Source: Streptomyces sp. HUAS MG91
GTDB lineage: Bacteria > Actinomycetota > Actinomycetes > Streptomycetales > Streptomycetaceae
Direction of reading: 5' to 3'
Assembly (NCBI RefSeq): GCF_040529335.1
Contig: NZ_CP159534.1
Span: 186,001-250,000 of the forward strand
DNA length: 64,000 nt
Shown piece by piece: positions 25,027-33,344 of the stretch. Under the pieces are notes generated by a model. The model made no database searches, had not been told where the DNA came from, and saw only the letters and a program-made list of their open reading frames with translations. The position numbers were made by a program, and so were the translations under genes. The first letter of the stretch is position 1; each line of letters starts with the position of its first letter.

Positions 25027-25773
25027 ATGGAAGCGAGCAAGCCCGCGAATTCCGTCGCCAAGGCGCTGCATGTGCTGCATGCGGTGGCCCGCGCCGACGG
25101 ACCGCACCGGCTGGGCGACATCGCGGAGCGCTCCGGGGTCCCGAAGGCGACCGCCCACCGGGTGCTGGCGACGCTCGTCGAGGAGGGGTACGTGGCGGCC
25201 GACGGCGAGGGGCGCTACGGCTGCGGCGTCCAGCTCCGCGCCCTGGCCGCCCAGGTCCTCGCGGACGACGCCGTGGGCATCGACGCCGTGCTGCGCGCCC
25301 TCCAGCAGCGCCTCGGGCAGGCCGTCCACCTGGCGGTGCTCAGCGGTGACCACGCGACGTACACGCACAAGGTCGACCCGGGACACGCCTACCGGATCGC
25401 GACCGACGTCGGGACGCCGCTCCCGCTGCACGCCACGGCCGCGGGCAAGGCCCTGCTCGCCCATCTGCCGCCGGGCGAGGCGGCGGACATCCTCGACCGG
25501 ACCGGCCTGCCCACGCGCACCCCGCGCACCCATACCGACCGCGCGGCGCTCGTCGAGGAGCTCGCCGCGATCCGCGCCGCCGGGTACGCGGTCGACTACG
25601 AGGAGGCGGACGAATCCATCTGCTCGCTCGCCGCGCCGGTGCTCGACGCCGACGGCACGGCGGTCGGCGCCGTCTCCGTCTCCTCGCTCACCTTCCTGGT
25701 CACCGAGGCCCAACTGCCCGGGTTCGCACCGGCCGTCCGGCAGGCGGCGCAGGACGTGTCACGGCGCCTGTGA
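25027..25773 (+). CDS. IclR family transcriptional regulator
   Basis: A 248-residue protein. The N-terminal winged HTH is LGDIAERSGVPKATAHRVLATLVEEGYV (residues about 28-55). The C-terminal IclR effector domain contains GKALLAHLP and the signature AAPVLDADGTAVGAVSVSS. ATG 25027 is preferred over an in-frame start inside the promoter region. It is divergent from the nine-gene operon, whose regulator it most likely is, probably sensing a sugar-acid intermediate. Confidence 0.9.
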   Translation: MEASKPANSVAKALHVLHAVARADGPHRLGDIAERSGVPKATAHRVLATLVEEGYVAADGEGRYGCGVQLRALAAQVLADDAVGIDAVLRALQQRLGQAVHLAVLSGDHATYTHKVDPGHAYRIATDVGTPLPLHATAAGKALLAHLPPGEAADILDRTGLPTRTPRTHTDRAALVEELAAIRAAGYAVDYEEADESICSLAAPVLDADGTAVGAVSVSSLTFLVTEAQLPGFAPAVRQAAQDVSRRL

Positions 25774-25790
25774 CCTCCGGCCGGACATGC

Positions 25791-25823
25791 CGATGCCCGG
25801 CGGAGGGAATCCGCCGGGCATCG
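25791..25823. terminator. bidirectional hairpin terminator
   Basis: CGATGCCCGGCGG and CCGCCGGGCATCG form a perfect 13-bp stem with a 7-nt loop between the convergent IclR and GH1 genes. Confidence 0.8.
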
Positions 25824-25840
25824 TTCACCGAAGCGTCCCG

Positions 25841-27220
25841 TCAGCCCCGGTGGGCGGCGATCAGCTTCCGGTACCAGTGGTAGCTGTCCTTCGGGGTGCG
25901 CTCCTGGGTGTCGTAGTCGACGCGGACGATGCCGAATCGCTTGGCATAGCCCAGCGCCCACTCGAAGTTGTCGAGCAGCGACCAGACGTAGTAGCCGCGC
26001 ACGTCGACGCCCGCGTCCATGGCGGTGCGCAGGGCGGTGAGGTGGTCGTGGAGGTACGTGACCCGGTCCGCGTCGTGGACGGCGCCGTCGGCGGCGACCT
26101 CGTCGTGCTCCGCGGTGCCGTTCTCGGTGATGTGGATCGGCGGCAGCGCGTCGCCGTAGCGCTCCTTGAGGCCGGTGAGCAGCTGGGTGAACGTCTCGGG
26201 GACGACCGGCCAGCCCATGGAGTTGCGCCGCACGTCGGGCCAGGGGCGCTCCGCGTACCGGTTGTCGGTGGCGACGCGGACGGCCGGGTCGGGCTCCCGG
26301 TGCGGGGCGTCGGCGACCAGGGTGGGCCGGTAGTAGTTGACGCCGAGGAAGTCCAGCGGCTGCGCGATGAGGTCGAGGTCGCCGTCGAGCCGGAAGTCCT
26401 GGCGGGTGATCAGCTCGCCCCAGGTGTCCTCGTCCGATGCGGGGTAGCGGCCCGCGAGGATCGGGTCGGTCCACACCAGGTTGTGCTGGGTGTCGGCGCG
26501 CAGCGCGGCGCCGCGGTCGGCGGCCGAGTCGGTGGCCGGGACGTTGAAGTCCGGGTTGAGGGTGATGCCGACCTCGCGCACCCCGGCCGCGCGCAGCTCC
26601 TTGACGGCGAGTCCGTGGCCGACGAGGAGATGGTGGGCCGCGGCGAGGGCGGGGGTGCCCTCCTGGGCGCCGGGCGCGTGCCGCCCCACCGAGTAGCCGA
26701 GGAACGCGCTGCACCAGGGCTCGTTGAGGGTGATCCAGCGCGGCACGCGGTCGGCGAGGTGCCCGGCCACGATCGCCGTGTACTCGGCGAACCGCTCGGC
26801 GGTCTCGCGCACCCGCCAGCCGCCACGGTCCTCCAGTGCCTGCGGCAGGTCCCAGTGGTAGAGGGTGGCGGCGGGCTCGATGCCCGCTTCCAGCAGCTCG
26901 TCGACGAGCCGCGAGTAGAAGTCCAGGCCCTTCTGGTTGGCCGGGCCCTGTCCCGTCGGCTGGATGCGCGGCCAGGCTATGGAGAAGCGGTAGGACTCGA
27001 CGCCGAGGTCGCGCAGCAGCGCCACGTCCTCGGGGTAGCGGTGGTAGTGGTCGCAGGCCACGTCGCCGGTGTCGCCGCCGTCCGTGCGGCCGGGCGTGTG
27101 GCTGTAGACGTCCCAGATGGACGGGCCGCGGCCGTCCTCGTTCGCCGCGCCCTCGATCTGGTAGGAGGCGGTGGCCGCGCCGAACACGAAGCCTTCGGGG
27201 AAAACGGGCAAGTCACTCAT
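25841..27220 (-). CDS. GH1 family beta-glucosidase
   Basis: A 459-residue glycoside hydrolase family 1 enzyme. The acid/base Glu167 lies in TLNEPW and the nucleophile Glu366 in ITENG. The N-terminal motif FVFGAATASYQIEGA is the GH1 signature. No signal peptide, so it is cytoplasmic and acts on imported disaccharides or short oligosaccharides. It starts 8 bp after the last ABC permease gene on the same strand, so it hydrolyses what that transporter imports. With xylA/xylB and the alpha-xylosidase nearby, substrates with glucosyl or xylosyl units are likely. Confidence 0.93.
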   Translation of the reverse strand: MSDLPVFPEGFVFGAATASYQIEGAANEDGRGPSIWDVYSHTPGRTDGGDTGDVACDHYHRYPEDVALLRDLGVESYRFSIAWPRIQPTGQGPANQKGLDFYSRLVDELLEAGIEPAATLYHWDLPQALEDRGGWRVRETAERFAEYTAIVAGHLADRVPRWITLNEPWCSAFLGYSVGRHAPGAQEGTPALAAAHHLLVGHGLAVKELRAAGVREVGITLNPDFNVPATDSAADRGAALRADTQHNLVWTDPILAGRYPASDEDTWGELITRQDFRLDGDLDLIAQPLDFLGVNYYRPTLVADAPHREPDPAVRVATDNRYAERPWPDVRRNSMGWPVVPETFTQLLTGLKERYGDALPPIHITENGTAEHDEVAADGAVHDADRVTYLHDHLTALRTAMDAGVDVRGYYVWSLLDNFEWALGYAKRFGIVRVDYDTQERTPKDSYHWYRKLIAAHRG

Positions 27221-27228
27221 GGAAAGCC

Positions 27229-28059
27229 TTACTTGACGGATCCGCCGGTGATACCGGCAGCAATGTACTTCTGGGCGAGGACGAGCAGCACGGCGGCCGG
27301 GATCGCCGACAGGACGGACGCGGCCATGACGGAGCCCCAGTCGCCGACGTGGGCGCCGATGTACTGGTAGATGCCGAGCGTGACGGGCTTGACGTCGTCG
27401 GTGGTGTTGAGCGTGAGGGCGAACATGAAGTCGCTCCACGCGTACAGGAAGGAGAACAGGCCTGCCGTGATCAGCGAGTTGCGGCTCATCGGCAGCACGA
27501 CCTGGACGAACGTGCGCAGCTTGCCCGCGCCGTCGACCTCGGCCGCCTCGATGACCTCCTTGGGGATGGCCACCATGAACGAGCGCATCAGGACGATGGC
27601 GAAGGGGATGCCGAGCGAGGCGTCGGCGAGCATCAGGCCGAAGTAGGAGTTGACCAGGCCGAGATCGACGTACGCGCTGTAGAGGGCGTTGGCGATGACG
27701 ATGCCCGGCACCATCTGCGTGATGAGCGTGCCGAAGACGATGGACTTGGTGCCCGGCAGCCGGAACTGGGCGAGCCCGTACGCGGCCGGCGCGGCGACCG
27801 CCAGACAGATGACGACGGCGCCGAGCGCGACGGCGAGCGAGGTCAGCAGGTGGGCGCCCTGCTCGCTGATGGCGGAGGAGAAGCCGGACAGGTCGAGCGA
27901 GTGCGGCACGGGCGAGACGTCGAGGAGTCCCGACTCGGGCTGGAGCGCCGTGTTGATCATCCAGTACAGCGGGAACAGCATCACGAGCAGGATGACGACG
28001 CCGGCGACGGTGGCGCCCCAGCGGCGCTTCGGTCCGTTGGTCGCGGAGGCGGTTGCCAT
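27229..28059 (-). CDS. carbohydrate ABC transporter permease (MalG type)
   Basis: A 276-residue permease with six hydrophobic segments. The ABC-permease EAA loop reads EVIEAAEVDGAGKLRTFVQV (EAA---G consensus), which contacts a shared MsiK-like ATPase. No ATPase gene is nearby, as is normal in Streptomyces, where MsiK serves many sugar systems. ATG 28059 lies 5 bp after the stop of the first permease gene. Confidence 0.93.
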   Translation of the reverse strand: MATASATNGPKRRWGATVAGVVILLVMLFPLYWMINTALQPESGLLDVSPVPHSLDLSGFSSAISEQGAHLLTSLAVALGAVVICLAVAAPAAYGLAQFRLPGTKSIVFGTLITQMVPGIVIANALYSAYVDLGLVNSYFGLMLADASLGIPFAIVLMRSFMVAIPKEVIEAAEVDGAGKLRTFVQVVLPMSRNSLITAGLFSFLYAWSDFMFALTLNTTDDVKPVTLGIYQYIGAHVGDWGSVMAASVLSAIPAAVLLVLAQKYIAAGITGGSVK

Positions 28060-28064
28060 GCCGG

Positions 28065-29015
28065 TCACTTCCCCTCGGAGCGGTTGGCCCGCAGGTAGAA
28101 CACCGCGAAGACGGCGGAGATCAGGATCAGGATGTTGCCGACGACGGCGCCCGCGCCGAAGTCGAGCTGGACGAAGGAGTTCTGGTACGTGAGCGTGCCG
28201 AGCGTCTGCGTGGAGTCGGCGGGCCCGCCGTCGGTCAGGGCCAGGATCAGGTCGAGGATCTTCACCGTCGACATGAAGCCGAGCACGAGGACGACCGTGA
28301 TGACGGGCTTCAGCAGCGGCAGCGTGATGGAGCGGAAGGTGCGCCAGGCGGAGGCGCCGTCCAGGGACGCGGCCTCGTACAGCTCCTTGGGGATCTCCTG
28401 GAGTCCGCCGTAGAGGATCACCATGTTGAACGGGATGCCGATCCAGATGTTCACCATGATCACGGAGAACAGGGCCATGCCGGGGCTGGTCAGCCACGGG
28501 GTGTGGCCGCCGAGGCCGAGGGTGTCGAGGAAGGAGTTCAGGACGCCCGTGTCCTGGTCGAGGATGCGGCGCCAGACGATGCCGGAGACGACCATGGGGA
28601 CGAGCCAGGGCAGCAGGATCAGCGAGCGCAGGAACCCGTTGAGGGGGAACCGCTTCGTGAAGAAGACGGCGAGCGCGAGGCCGATGCCGAACTGGCCGAT
28701 CAGCGAGCCGATGGTGAAGACGATGGTGTGCCAGAGCGCCTTGCCGAAGAGGTCGTCGTGGAAGACCTTGCTCCAGTTGTCGGTGCCGTTGAAGGGCGAC
28801 TTGCCGTCGAAGAACGTGGACGGCGAGAAGTCCTGGAAGCTCATCACGACGTTGCGGACGAGCGGGTAGCCGAAGAACAGCAGCATGAAGACGACGGCGG
28901 GGGCGATGAAGCCCCACTGGGAGAGTCTGCGGCGGCGCCGCGTGTCGCGCTTCTTCACCGGGGTGGCGGGGGCCGGCCGGGTGGCGGGGGCGGCGGAGGC
29001 CGTGGTGGTCGACAT
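28065..29015 (-). CDS. carbohydrate ABC transporter permease (MalF type)
   Basis: A 316-residue permease with a charged cytoplasmic N-terminus (PVKKRDTRRRRRLSQ) and six hydrophobic segments. The EAA loop is ELYEAASLDGASAWRTFRSI. It forms the membrane channel with the MalG-type subunit. Its start lies 14 bp after the binding-protein gene stop. Confidence 0.93.
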   Translation of the reverse strand: MSTTTASAAPATRPAPATPVKKRDTRRRRRLSQWGFIAPAVVFMLLFFGYPLVRNVVMSFQDFSPSTFFDGKSPFNGTDNWSKVFHDDLFGKALWHTIVFTIGSLIGQFGIGLALAVFFTKRFPLNGFLRSLILLPWLVPMVVSGIVWRRILDQDTGVLNSFLDTLGLGGHTPWLTSPGMALFSVIMVNIWIGIPFNMVILYGGLQEIPKELYEAASLDGASAWRTFRSITLPLLKPVITVVLVLGFMSTVKILDLILALTDGGPADSTQTLGTLTYQNSFVQLDFGAGAVVGNILILISAVFAVFYLRANRSEGK

Positions 29016-29029
29016 GTTCGTGATACCCC

Positions 29030-30256
29030 TCAGTTCCCGCTCGTGGCGCGCGCCTGCGCCTTCTTCAGCGCGTCGGCGCTGTTCTGGCCGGTGAGCGCGG
29101 ACTGGAAGGCGCTCTGGAGGGCCAGCGACACGGACGACCAGCCTGCTCCGACCTTCGCGGTGCGCGAGCGGGCGGTGGCCACCTGGTCGGCGAGCGCGTC
29201 GAGTTCGGGCACTTCCTTGCGCCAGACGGCGGCCGCCTTCTCGTTCGCGGGCACCATCCAGCTGTTGCGCGCGTAGGTGATCTGCTCCTTCTCGGAGGAC
29301 ATGCACCCGATGATCTTCGCGGCGGTCTTCTCGCGGGCCGTGTCGTCCGTCCTGGGGACGGTGAGGACGGCGCCGCCGAGCGGACCGACGGAGTCGTCGC
29401 CGGCCCGGGGCACCGGGATCTGCGCGATGCCCCAGTGCAGGGACTTCTTGGTGTTGAGCGTCTCGACCTGCCAGGGACCGTTGATCATCATCGCGGCGTT
29501 GCCGGCCATGAACTGGTCGTTGACGTCGGCCTGCGTCCAGTTGACCGTCGACTTGGACAGCGAGCCGTCCTTGAGGAGGCCCTTCCAGTAGTCGAGGGCG
29601 TCGGCGACCTGCTTGCTGTCGAGGTCGGTCTCGTCGCCGCCGTTGGACCACATGAACGGGGTGAACTGGAAGACGCCGTCCTCGGCGCCGCCCGCGCTCA
29701 GGGCGATGCCGTACTGCTTGCCCCGGGTGAGCTTCTTCGCGGTCTCCTGCATCTCGGCCCAGGTGGTGGGGACCGCGAGGCCGGCCTTCTTCAGGACGTC
29801 CTTGTTGTAGAAGAGGGCGAGGGTGTTCACCGTGCGCGCGGCGCCGTAGTACGTGCCCTTGTAGGAGCCGAAGTCGACGATGCCCTTCGGGATGTCCTGC
29901 GTGGACAGCCCGAGCGACTTCAGGTCGACCAGGCCTCCCGCCTCGGCGAACGTCGGCATCTCGGAGGCGTCGAACTGGATGACGTCCGGGAGCGACTTCG
30001 ACGACGCCATCCGCAGCGACTTCGTCATGACCTGTGAGGCCGGGACGCTCTGCTGCTCGATGGTGATCCCCAGCCGGGCGCTGCACCGCTTCAGGGTGGC
30101 GGCGTCCCAGCCGTGGTAGGAGTCGTCGGTCGAGGAGTTGAGGACGGTGTAGACGTCGTCGTCGCGCTGGCTGCCGCAGCCCGCGAGTGCCGCGGAGGCG
30201 ACGAGGACGGAGACAACGGTGAGCGGGATCACGGCCCGCCGGCGTGCTGCTGTCAC
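29030..30256 (-). CDS. sugar ABC transporter substrate-binding lipoprotein
   Basis: A 408-residue extracellular solute-binding protein (family 1). The lipoprotein signal is MTAARRRAVIPLTVVSVLVA followed by the lipobox LAGC (Cys27). Further signatures are PDVIQFDASEMPTFAEAGGL, LFYNKDVLKKAGL and PTTWAEM. The GTG start at 30256 is used. It is the first gene of the transporter/beta-glucosidase operon. Specificity is probably a xyloglucan- or xylo-oligosaccharide-derived sugar (inference from neighbours). Confidence 0.93.
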   Translation of the reverse strand: MTAARRRAVIPLTVVSVLVASAALAGCGSQRDDDVYTVLNSSTDDSYHGWDAATLKRCSARLGITIEQQSVPASQVMTKSLRMASSKSLPDVIQFDASEMPTFAEAGGLVDLKSLGLSTQDIPKGIVDFGSYKGTYYGAARTVNTLALFYNKDVLKKAGLAVPTTWAEMQETAKKLTRGKQYGIALSAGGAEDGVFQFTPFMWSNGGDETDLDSKQVADALDYWKGLLKDGSLSKSTVNWTQADVNDQFMAGNAAMMINGPWQVETLNTKKSLHWGIAQIPVPRAGDDSVGPLGGAVLTVPRTDDTAREKTAAKIIGCMSSEKEQITYARNSWMVPANEKAAAVWRKEVPELDALADQVATARSRTAKVGAGWSSVSLALQSAFQSALTGQNSADALKKAQARATSGN

Positions 30257-30289
30257 GGTGGTTGCCCTTGCATGGGGAGGGGTGGCCGG

Positions 30290-30358
30290 CCCGGCGGAAC
30301 GCCCGTGTTCCGCCGGGGATCGCTGCGCGGGGCGTACGGGTCCGGCCAGGCCGTACGC
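30290..30358 (-). terminator. two hairpins between xylA and the transporter operon
   Basis: CCCGGCGGAAC, GCCCGT and GTTCCGCCGGG form a perfect 11-bp stem (30290-30317). GCGTACGG and CCGTACGC form an 8-bp stem with an 11-nt loop (30332-30339 and 30351-30358). They lie between the xylA stop and the binding-protein start on the same strand. They may end the xylA transcript or attenuate read-through into the transporter genes. Confidence 0.6.
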
Positions 30359-30385
30359 GGGGAACGGGCGAGGTGCCCGGGGTGC

Positions 30386-31555
30386 TCAGCGGGCGCCGAG
30401 CAGGTGGTCCATCGCGAGCTGGTCGAGCCGTTCGAAGGCCATCGAGCGCTTGGCGGCGGCCTCCACGTCGAACTCCTCGAAGGCGCTCTTGTCGGCGAGC
30501 AGCGCCGAGAGGCCGTCGGCCGCGGTGGGCTGCGCGAGCTGGTCGAGACGCGAGTCGAGCAGCGCCGTCCGCACCTCGGGGTCGGCGCGGAAGGCCGCGG
30601 CGCGCTCCTTGAGGATCAGGTAGTTGCGCATGCAGTTCTTGGCGGACTCCCACACGCCGTCGAAGCCGTCGGTGCGCACCGGCTTGAAGTCGAAGTGGCG
30701 CGGGCCCGCGTAGTCGGAGTTCTCCAGCAGGTCCACCAGCCAGAACGCCTGGCGCACGTCACCGGCGCCGAACCGGAAGTCCTGGTCGTACTTGATGCCG
30801 GTCTGGCCGTTGAGGTCGATGTGGAAGAGCTTGCCCGCCCACAGGGCCTGGGCGATGCCGTGCGGGAAGTTGAGTCCCGCCATCTGCTCGTGGCCGACTT
30901 CGGGGTTCACGCCGACGAGTTCGGGGCGCTCCAGGCGCTCGATGAAGGCGAGGGCGTGGCCGATGGTGGGCAGGAGGATGTCGCCGCGCGGCTCGTTGGG
31001 CTTGGGCTCGATGGCGAACTTCAGGTCGTAGCCCTGCTCGACGACGTAGTCGCCCAGGAGGTCGAAGGCCTCCTTCATGCGGTCGAGGGCGTCCCGGACG
31101 TCCTTGGCGCCACCGGACTCGGCGCCCTCGCGGCCGCCCCACGCGACGTACGTCTGCGCGCCGAGCTCGGCGGCGAGATCGATGTTGCGGATCGTCTTGC
31201 GCAGCGCGTAGCGGCGCACGTCGCGGTCGTTGGCGGTGAAGCCGCCGTCCTTGAAGACCGGGTGGGTGAAGAGGTTCGTGGTGGCCATCGGGACGGCCAT
31301 GCCCGTCTCGTCGAGCGCGGCGCGGAACCGCTTGACGATCGCCTCGCGCTCGGCGTCGGTGGAGCCGAAGGGGATGAGGTCGTCGTCGTGGAACGTGACG
31401 CCGTACGCGCCGAGTTCGGACAGCCGCCGCACCGACTCGACGGGGTCGAGAGCGGGGCGCGTGGCGTCACCGAACGGGTCGTTGCCCCGCCAGCCCACGG
31501 TCCACAGACCGAACGTGAACTTGTCTTCAGGGGTGGGGGTGAATCCGCCGGACAT
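30386..31555 (-). CDS. xylA: xylose isomerase, class I (short form)
   Basis: A 389-residue protein very close to classical Streptomyces xylose isomerases. The active-site His56 lies in [10 protein letters not shown], the [14 protein letters not shown] block holds the metal and proton-transfer residues, and [10 protein letters not shown] is conserved. It converts D-xylose to D-xylulose (and glucose to fructose) with Mg2+ or Mn2+. Divergent from xylB, with a shared 29-bp motif upstream of both. GGACGG precedes ATG 31555 at a short distance. Confidence 0.98.
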   Translation of the reverse strand: MSGGFTPTPEDKFTFGLWTVGWRGNDPFGDATRPALDPVESVRRLSELGAYGVTFHDDDLIPFGSTDAEREAIVKRFRAALDETGMAVPMATTNLFTHPVFKDGGFTANDRDVRRYALRKTIRNIDLAAELGAQTYVAWGGREGAESGGAKDVRDALDRMKEAFDLLGDYVVEQGYDLKFAIEPKPNEPRGDILLPTIGHALAFIERLERPELVGVNPEVGHEQMAGLNFPHGIAQALWAGKLFHIDLNGQTGIKYDQDFRFGAGDVRQAFWLVDLLENSDYAGPRHFDFKPVRTDGFDGVWESAKNCMRNYLILKERAAAFRADPEVRTALLDSRLDQLAQPTAADGLSALLADKSAFEEFDVEAAAKRSMAFERLDQLAMDHLLGAR

Positions 31556-31577
31556 GGTGCCGTCCTTGGGTCGATCG

Positions 31578-31606
31578 TTTGTTTTCTGACATGACTAATA
31601 CGTCAT
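31578..31606. promoter_or_regulatory. xyl motif, copy next to xylA
   Basis: TTTGTTTTCTG, 12 bp, then CGTCAT on the plus strand, 23 bp upstream of the xylA start. It is the first of two matching copies, and has an AT-rich character unusual in this genome. It also contains the small palindrome ATGAC-TAATAC-GTCAT. A candidate repressor site over the xylA promoter. Confidence 0.6.
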
Positions 31607-31723
31607 TCGGCCGCTCGGCGCCAGACCCGACGGCGAAACTCACACCGCACAGATCGGCAACGACCCGCTGATCCAGCGAATCGAAGCGCTTGCGCCACAT
31701 CACACCCCGAAGCCTCTTGTTCT

Positions 31724-31752
31724 TTTGTTTTTTGTACGATCAAATGCGTCAT
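31724..31752. promoter_or_regulatory. xyl motif, copy next to xylB
   Basis: TTTGTTTTTTG, 12 bp, then CGTCAT on the plus strand. The spacing and both conserved blocks match the xylA-proximal copy exactly, and in the middle CAAAT matches CTAAT. It lies 75 bp upstream of the xylB start. It is probably bound by the same xylose-responsive regulator (a ROK or LacI protein). Confidence 0.6.
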
Positions 31753-31827
31753 ACAAGCGCTTTGACCCGAGGTCGGCTTCCCGGCGCGGGCAGGATCACC
31801 AACACGTTGAAGGGGTGAGGGGGCTTC

Positions 31828-33288
31828 ATGGCCGTCGTGATCGGCGTGGACAGCTCCACGCAGTCCACCAAGGCAGCCGTCACGGACGCCGCCACCGGCC
31901 GGATCCTCGCCGTGGGCCGGGCCCCGCACGTGGTCACCGGTGAGCACGGCGCCCGCGAGACCGACCCGGACGTGTGGTGGTGGGCGCTGCGCGACGCGGT
32001 CGCGAACGGGCTCAAGGAGGCGGACATCGCCCCGGAGGCCGTCACCGGCATCGCCGTCGCCGGCCAGCAGCACGGTCTCGTCGTGCTCGACGCGGACGGC
32101 CGCCCGCTGCGCCCGGCCGCTCTGTGGAACGACACCCGCTCCGCCCCGCAGGCCGCCGCGCTGACCGAGGAGTTCGGCGGCCCGGACGCCTGGCTCGCGC
32201 GCACCGGCTCCGTACCGGTCGCCTCGCTCACCGCGACGAAGTGGCGCTGGCTGCGCGAGCACGAGCCGGCCCGCGCGGTCGCCGCCGTCCGGCTGCCGCA
32301 CGACTTCCTGACCGAGCGGCTGTGCGGGCAGGCGGTCACCGACCCCGGGGACGCCTCCGGGACCGGCTGGTACTCCACCGCCACCGGTGCCTACGATCCC
32401 GAGGTTCTCGACCTCCTCGGCCTGCGGCCCGAGCTGCTGCCCGCGGTCGCCGCGACCGGCGGCACCCGCGCCGGATCGCTGACCGCGCGGGCCGCGGCGG
32501 CGCTGGGCCTGCCCGAGGGCATCGCGGTGGCCGCGGGCACCGGCGACAACATGGCGGCAGCGGTGGGGCTCGGCCTCGGCGGCGCCGGCCTCCTGGACCA
32601 CCCGGTCGTCAGCCTCGGCACCTCCGGCACCGTGTTCACGGCCACCCGCACCCGTCCGGCCTCCCGGGACCTCGCCGGGTTCGCGGCGACCGACGGTACG
32701 TATCTGCCGCTGGCCTGCACCCTCAACTGCACGCTCGCCGTCGACAAGGTCGCAGCCCTGCTCGGCCTCGACCGCGAGGACGCCGAGCCCGGCGGCGGCG
32801 CCGTGCTCCTGCCGTACCTCGACGGAGAGCGCACCCCTGACCTGCCGCACGCCACGGGCCTGCTCACCGGCCTGCGGCACGCCACCAGCGGGCGGCAACT
32901 GCTCGGCGCCGCCTACGAGGGCGCCGTGTTCACCGTGCTGCGCGCCCTCGACGCACTGCTCCTGGCCTGCGGCCTCGACCCGGACGACCCCGAGATCGCC
33001 GCGCGCCCGCTGCGGCTGATCGGCGGCGGCGCCCGCGGCCGCACCTGGGTGGAGACGGTGCGCCGGCTGTCCGGACGGCCCGTGCTGCTGCCCGAGTCCG
33101 GCGAACTCGTCGCGCTCGGCGCCGCCGCGCTCGCCCGCGCCGCCGCCACCGGTCTCGACCCGGTCGCCGTCGCCACGCAGTGGGACACCGGGCGGGGCAC
33201 ACCGCTCCCGGCGGTGCCCCGCGACCAGGTGACCTGGAACCGGTTGGCCCAGGTGCTGGACGAGGCGACGCCCGCCCTGCTGACCTGA
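31828..33288 (+). CDS. xylB: xylulokinase
   Basis: A 486-residue FGGY-family kinase. Motifs include VIGVDSSTQSTKA for ATP binding near the N-terminus, AGQQHGLVVLD, the catalytic Asp in GTGDNMAAAVG and IGGGARGRTW near the C-terminus. It phosphorylates D-xylulose to xylulose-5-phosphate. Divergent from xylA and followed 56 bp later by the alpha-xylosidase gene, probably on one transcript. Confidence 0.96.
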   Translation: MAVVIGVDSSTQSTKAAVTDAATGRILAVGRAPHVVTGEHGARETDPDVWWWALRDAVANGLKEADIAPEAVTGIAVAGQQHGLVVLDADGRPLRPAALWNDTRSAPQAAALTEEFGGPDAWLARTGSVPVASLTATKWRWLREHEPARAVAAVRLPHDFLTERLCGQAVTDPGDASGTGWYSTATGAYDPEVLDLLGLRPELLPAVAATGGTRAGSLTARAAAALGLPEGIAVAAGTGDNMAAAVGLGLGGAGLLDHPVVSLGTSGTVFTATRTRPASRDLAGFAATDGTYLPLACTLNCTLAVDKVAALLGLDREDAEPGGGAVLLPYLDGERTPDLPHATGLLTGLRHATSGRQLLGAAYEGAVFTVLRALDALLLACGLDPDDPEIAARPLRLIGGGARGRTWVETVRRLSGRPVLLPESGELVALGAAALARAAATGLDPVAVATQWDTGRGTPLPAVPRDQVTWNRLAQVLDEATPALLT

Positions 33289-33344
33289 ACCGCCCTCTGC
33301 GAACCGCGCACCATCCCGCACCACCCCGCACCCCAAGGAAGATG

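Noticed and set aside
31603..33336. A 577-codon frame antisense to xylB
   Set aside because: Gln/Gly/Arg-rich shadow with no domain; xylB on the other strand is full length.
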